In this document: piece by piece, positions 63,726 through 64,000 of the stretch
Layout: each line of letters starts with the position of its first letter
Numbering within the stretch: position 1 is the first letter of the stretch
Source of the DNA: Aminobacter sp. J41
Lineage (GTDB): Bacteria > Pseudomonadota > Alphaproteobacteria > Rhizobiales > Rhizobiaceae
Assembly: GCF_000526635.1 (NCBI RefSeq)
Contig: NZ_JAGL01000004.1
Span: 62,001-126,000, forward strand
DNA: 64,000 nt
Reading direction: 5' to 3'
The notes under the pieces: model-generated
What the model was told of the DNA's origin: nothing
Database searches by the model: none
What the model saw: only the letters and a program-made list of their open reading frames with translations
Made by a program: the position numbers and the translations under genes

Positions 63726-64000
63726 CAATGGCTCCGAGATGCCTGAGTTGGTCGAGAAGCGGAAGAAGCGGAAGACCGACGATTGTGAAGTGATCGCCCT
63801 TGATGCTCTCGAAGAGCTGGATTCCCTCACCTTCGATCTGGTAGGCGCCGACGCTGGAAAGCGCCTTGTCGCCGACACGGGAAAGATGACGGCCGATGAA
63901 GCCGGGGTCGAGCTGGCGCATCGTCAGCCGCGCAATGCCGACATGGCGCCACAGCACCTCGCCGTCTCGGACGAGCACGATGGCGCTGTTGAGCTGGTGC
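63718..64000 (-). CDS. Maf family nucleotide pyrophosphatase, C-terminal part
   Basis: The frame is open through the right edge ([27 protein letters not shown] ... [56 protein letters not shown], read in parts), so the N-terminal half is outside. HQLNSAIVL and [32 protein letters not shown] are Maf signatures. Maf enzymes hydrolyse non-canonical or regular nucleoside triphosphates. The aroE ATG lies 8 bases inside its end, and the order Maf-aroE-coaE-dnaQ is the usual rhizobial one. Confidence 0.93.
   Translation of the reverse strand, partial: HQLNSAIVLVRDGEVLWRHVGIARLTMRQLDPGFIGRHLSRVGDKALSSVGAYQIEGEGIQLFESIKGDHFTIVGLPLLPLLDQLRHLGAIDG

Noticed and set aside
60326-64000. Replication origin within the window
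   Set aside because: The gene order suggests the origin is near, but I see no cluster of DnaA boxes or AT-rich unwinding region here; it would lie beyond the right edge.

Overview
The window is a high-GC, densely packed stretch of alphaproteobacterial chromosome. It most likely comes from a member of the Rhizobiaceae (Hyphomicrobiales). The reasons are the block hprK-chvG-chvI next to pckA, a histidine run in the order hisB-DUF2628-hisH-hisA-hisF-hisE, hslV and hslU separated by an acetyltransferase and a UPF0314 membrane protein, and the group secB/dnaQ-coaE-aroE-Maf, which in rhizobia usually lies close to the replication origin. Three regulatory signatures support the same placement: a GAAC-N7-GAAC LexA box, a TGA-N9-TCA iron-responsive (RirA-type) operator and a Zur palindrome. 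The genus cannot be fixed from the sequence alone. I see no transposase, integrase, phage gene, CRISPR array or restriction system.

Layout. 1-4080: the end of aroA, an SDR protein lacking the usual YxxxK, cmk and rpsA, closed by a strong terminator. 4369-8050: a possible 45-aa small protein and, on the minus strand, a TAXI-type TRAP uptake system (binding protein, fused permease, DUF1850 protein). 8435-15244: a HAD phosphatase and dut (minus), then prfC, a DbpA-like DEAD-box helicase, a 1-Cys peroxiredoxin and a D,D-carboxypeptidase (plus). 15423-21098: the SOS mutagenesis operon imuA-imuB-dnaE2 under a perfect LexA box. 21162-24732: two YbaK-type tRNA editing proteins flanking a Trx-TPR / LON-domain / Trm112 / TetR operon. 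24909-25314: a tandem duplication of a tRNA-Gly(GCC) unit. 25412-27634: an iron-regulated TonB siderophore receptor. 27650-31793: an ACMSD-like amidohydrolase, then leuD, an exported protein and leuB.

31915-35118 is a complete zinc uptake system, with znuA divergent from znuC-znuB-zur around one Zur operator. It is remarkable for histidine-rich stretches in three of its four proteins. 35204-38045 holds a small metallopeptidase, a DUF1737 protein, a CitE-like lyase and an FAD oxidoreductase. A structurally odd tRNA-like gene follows (38053-38129), then hprK, chvG and chvI (envelope/acid stress signalling and its HPr kinase), pckA, a chemoreceptor, arfB, a BON-LysM protein, alkB and a lower-GC membrane glycosyltransferase gene. 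48559-53124 carries coaA and the histidine operon. 53274-56303 is the HslUV protease operon. 56470-60171 holds a DUF1402 protein and a Tim44-like / MltA / Smr / HTH operon. 60326-64000 carries fxsA, secB, dnaQ, coaE, aroE and the end of a Maf pyrophosphatase.

Most of the window is ordinary core chromosome, and I found no clearly new multi-gene system. The best points for a second look are the atypical tRNA with 13 base pairs in its acceptor/T arm, the duplicated tRNA-Gly unit with a covarying leader hairpin, the SDR without a YxxxK motif between aroA and cmk, the structured rpsA leader, the AT-rich inverted repeat before pckA, and the natural His6 run at the N-terminus of Zur.
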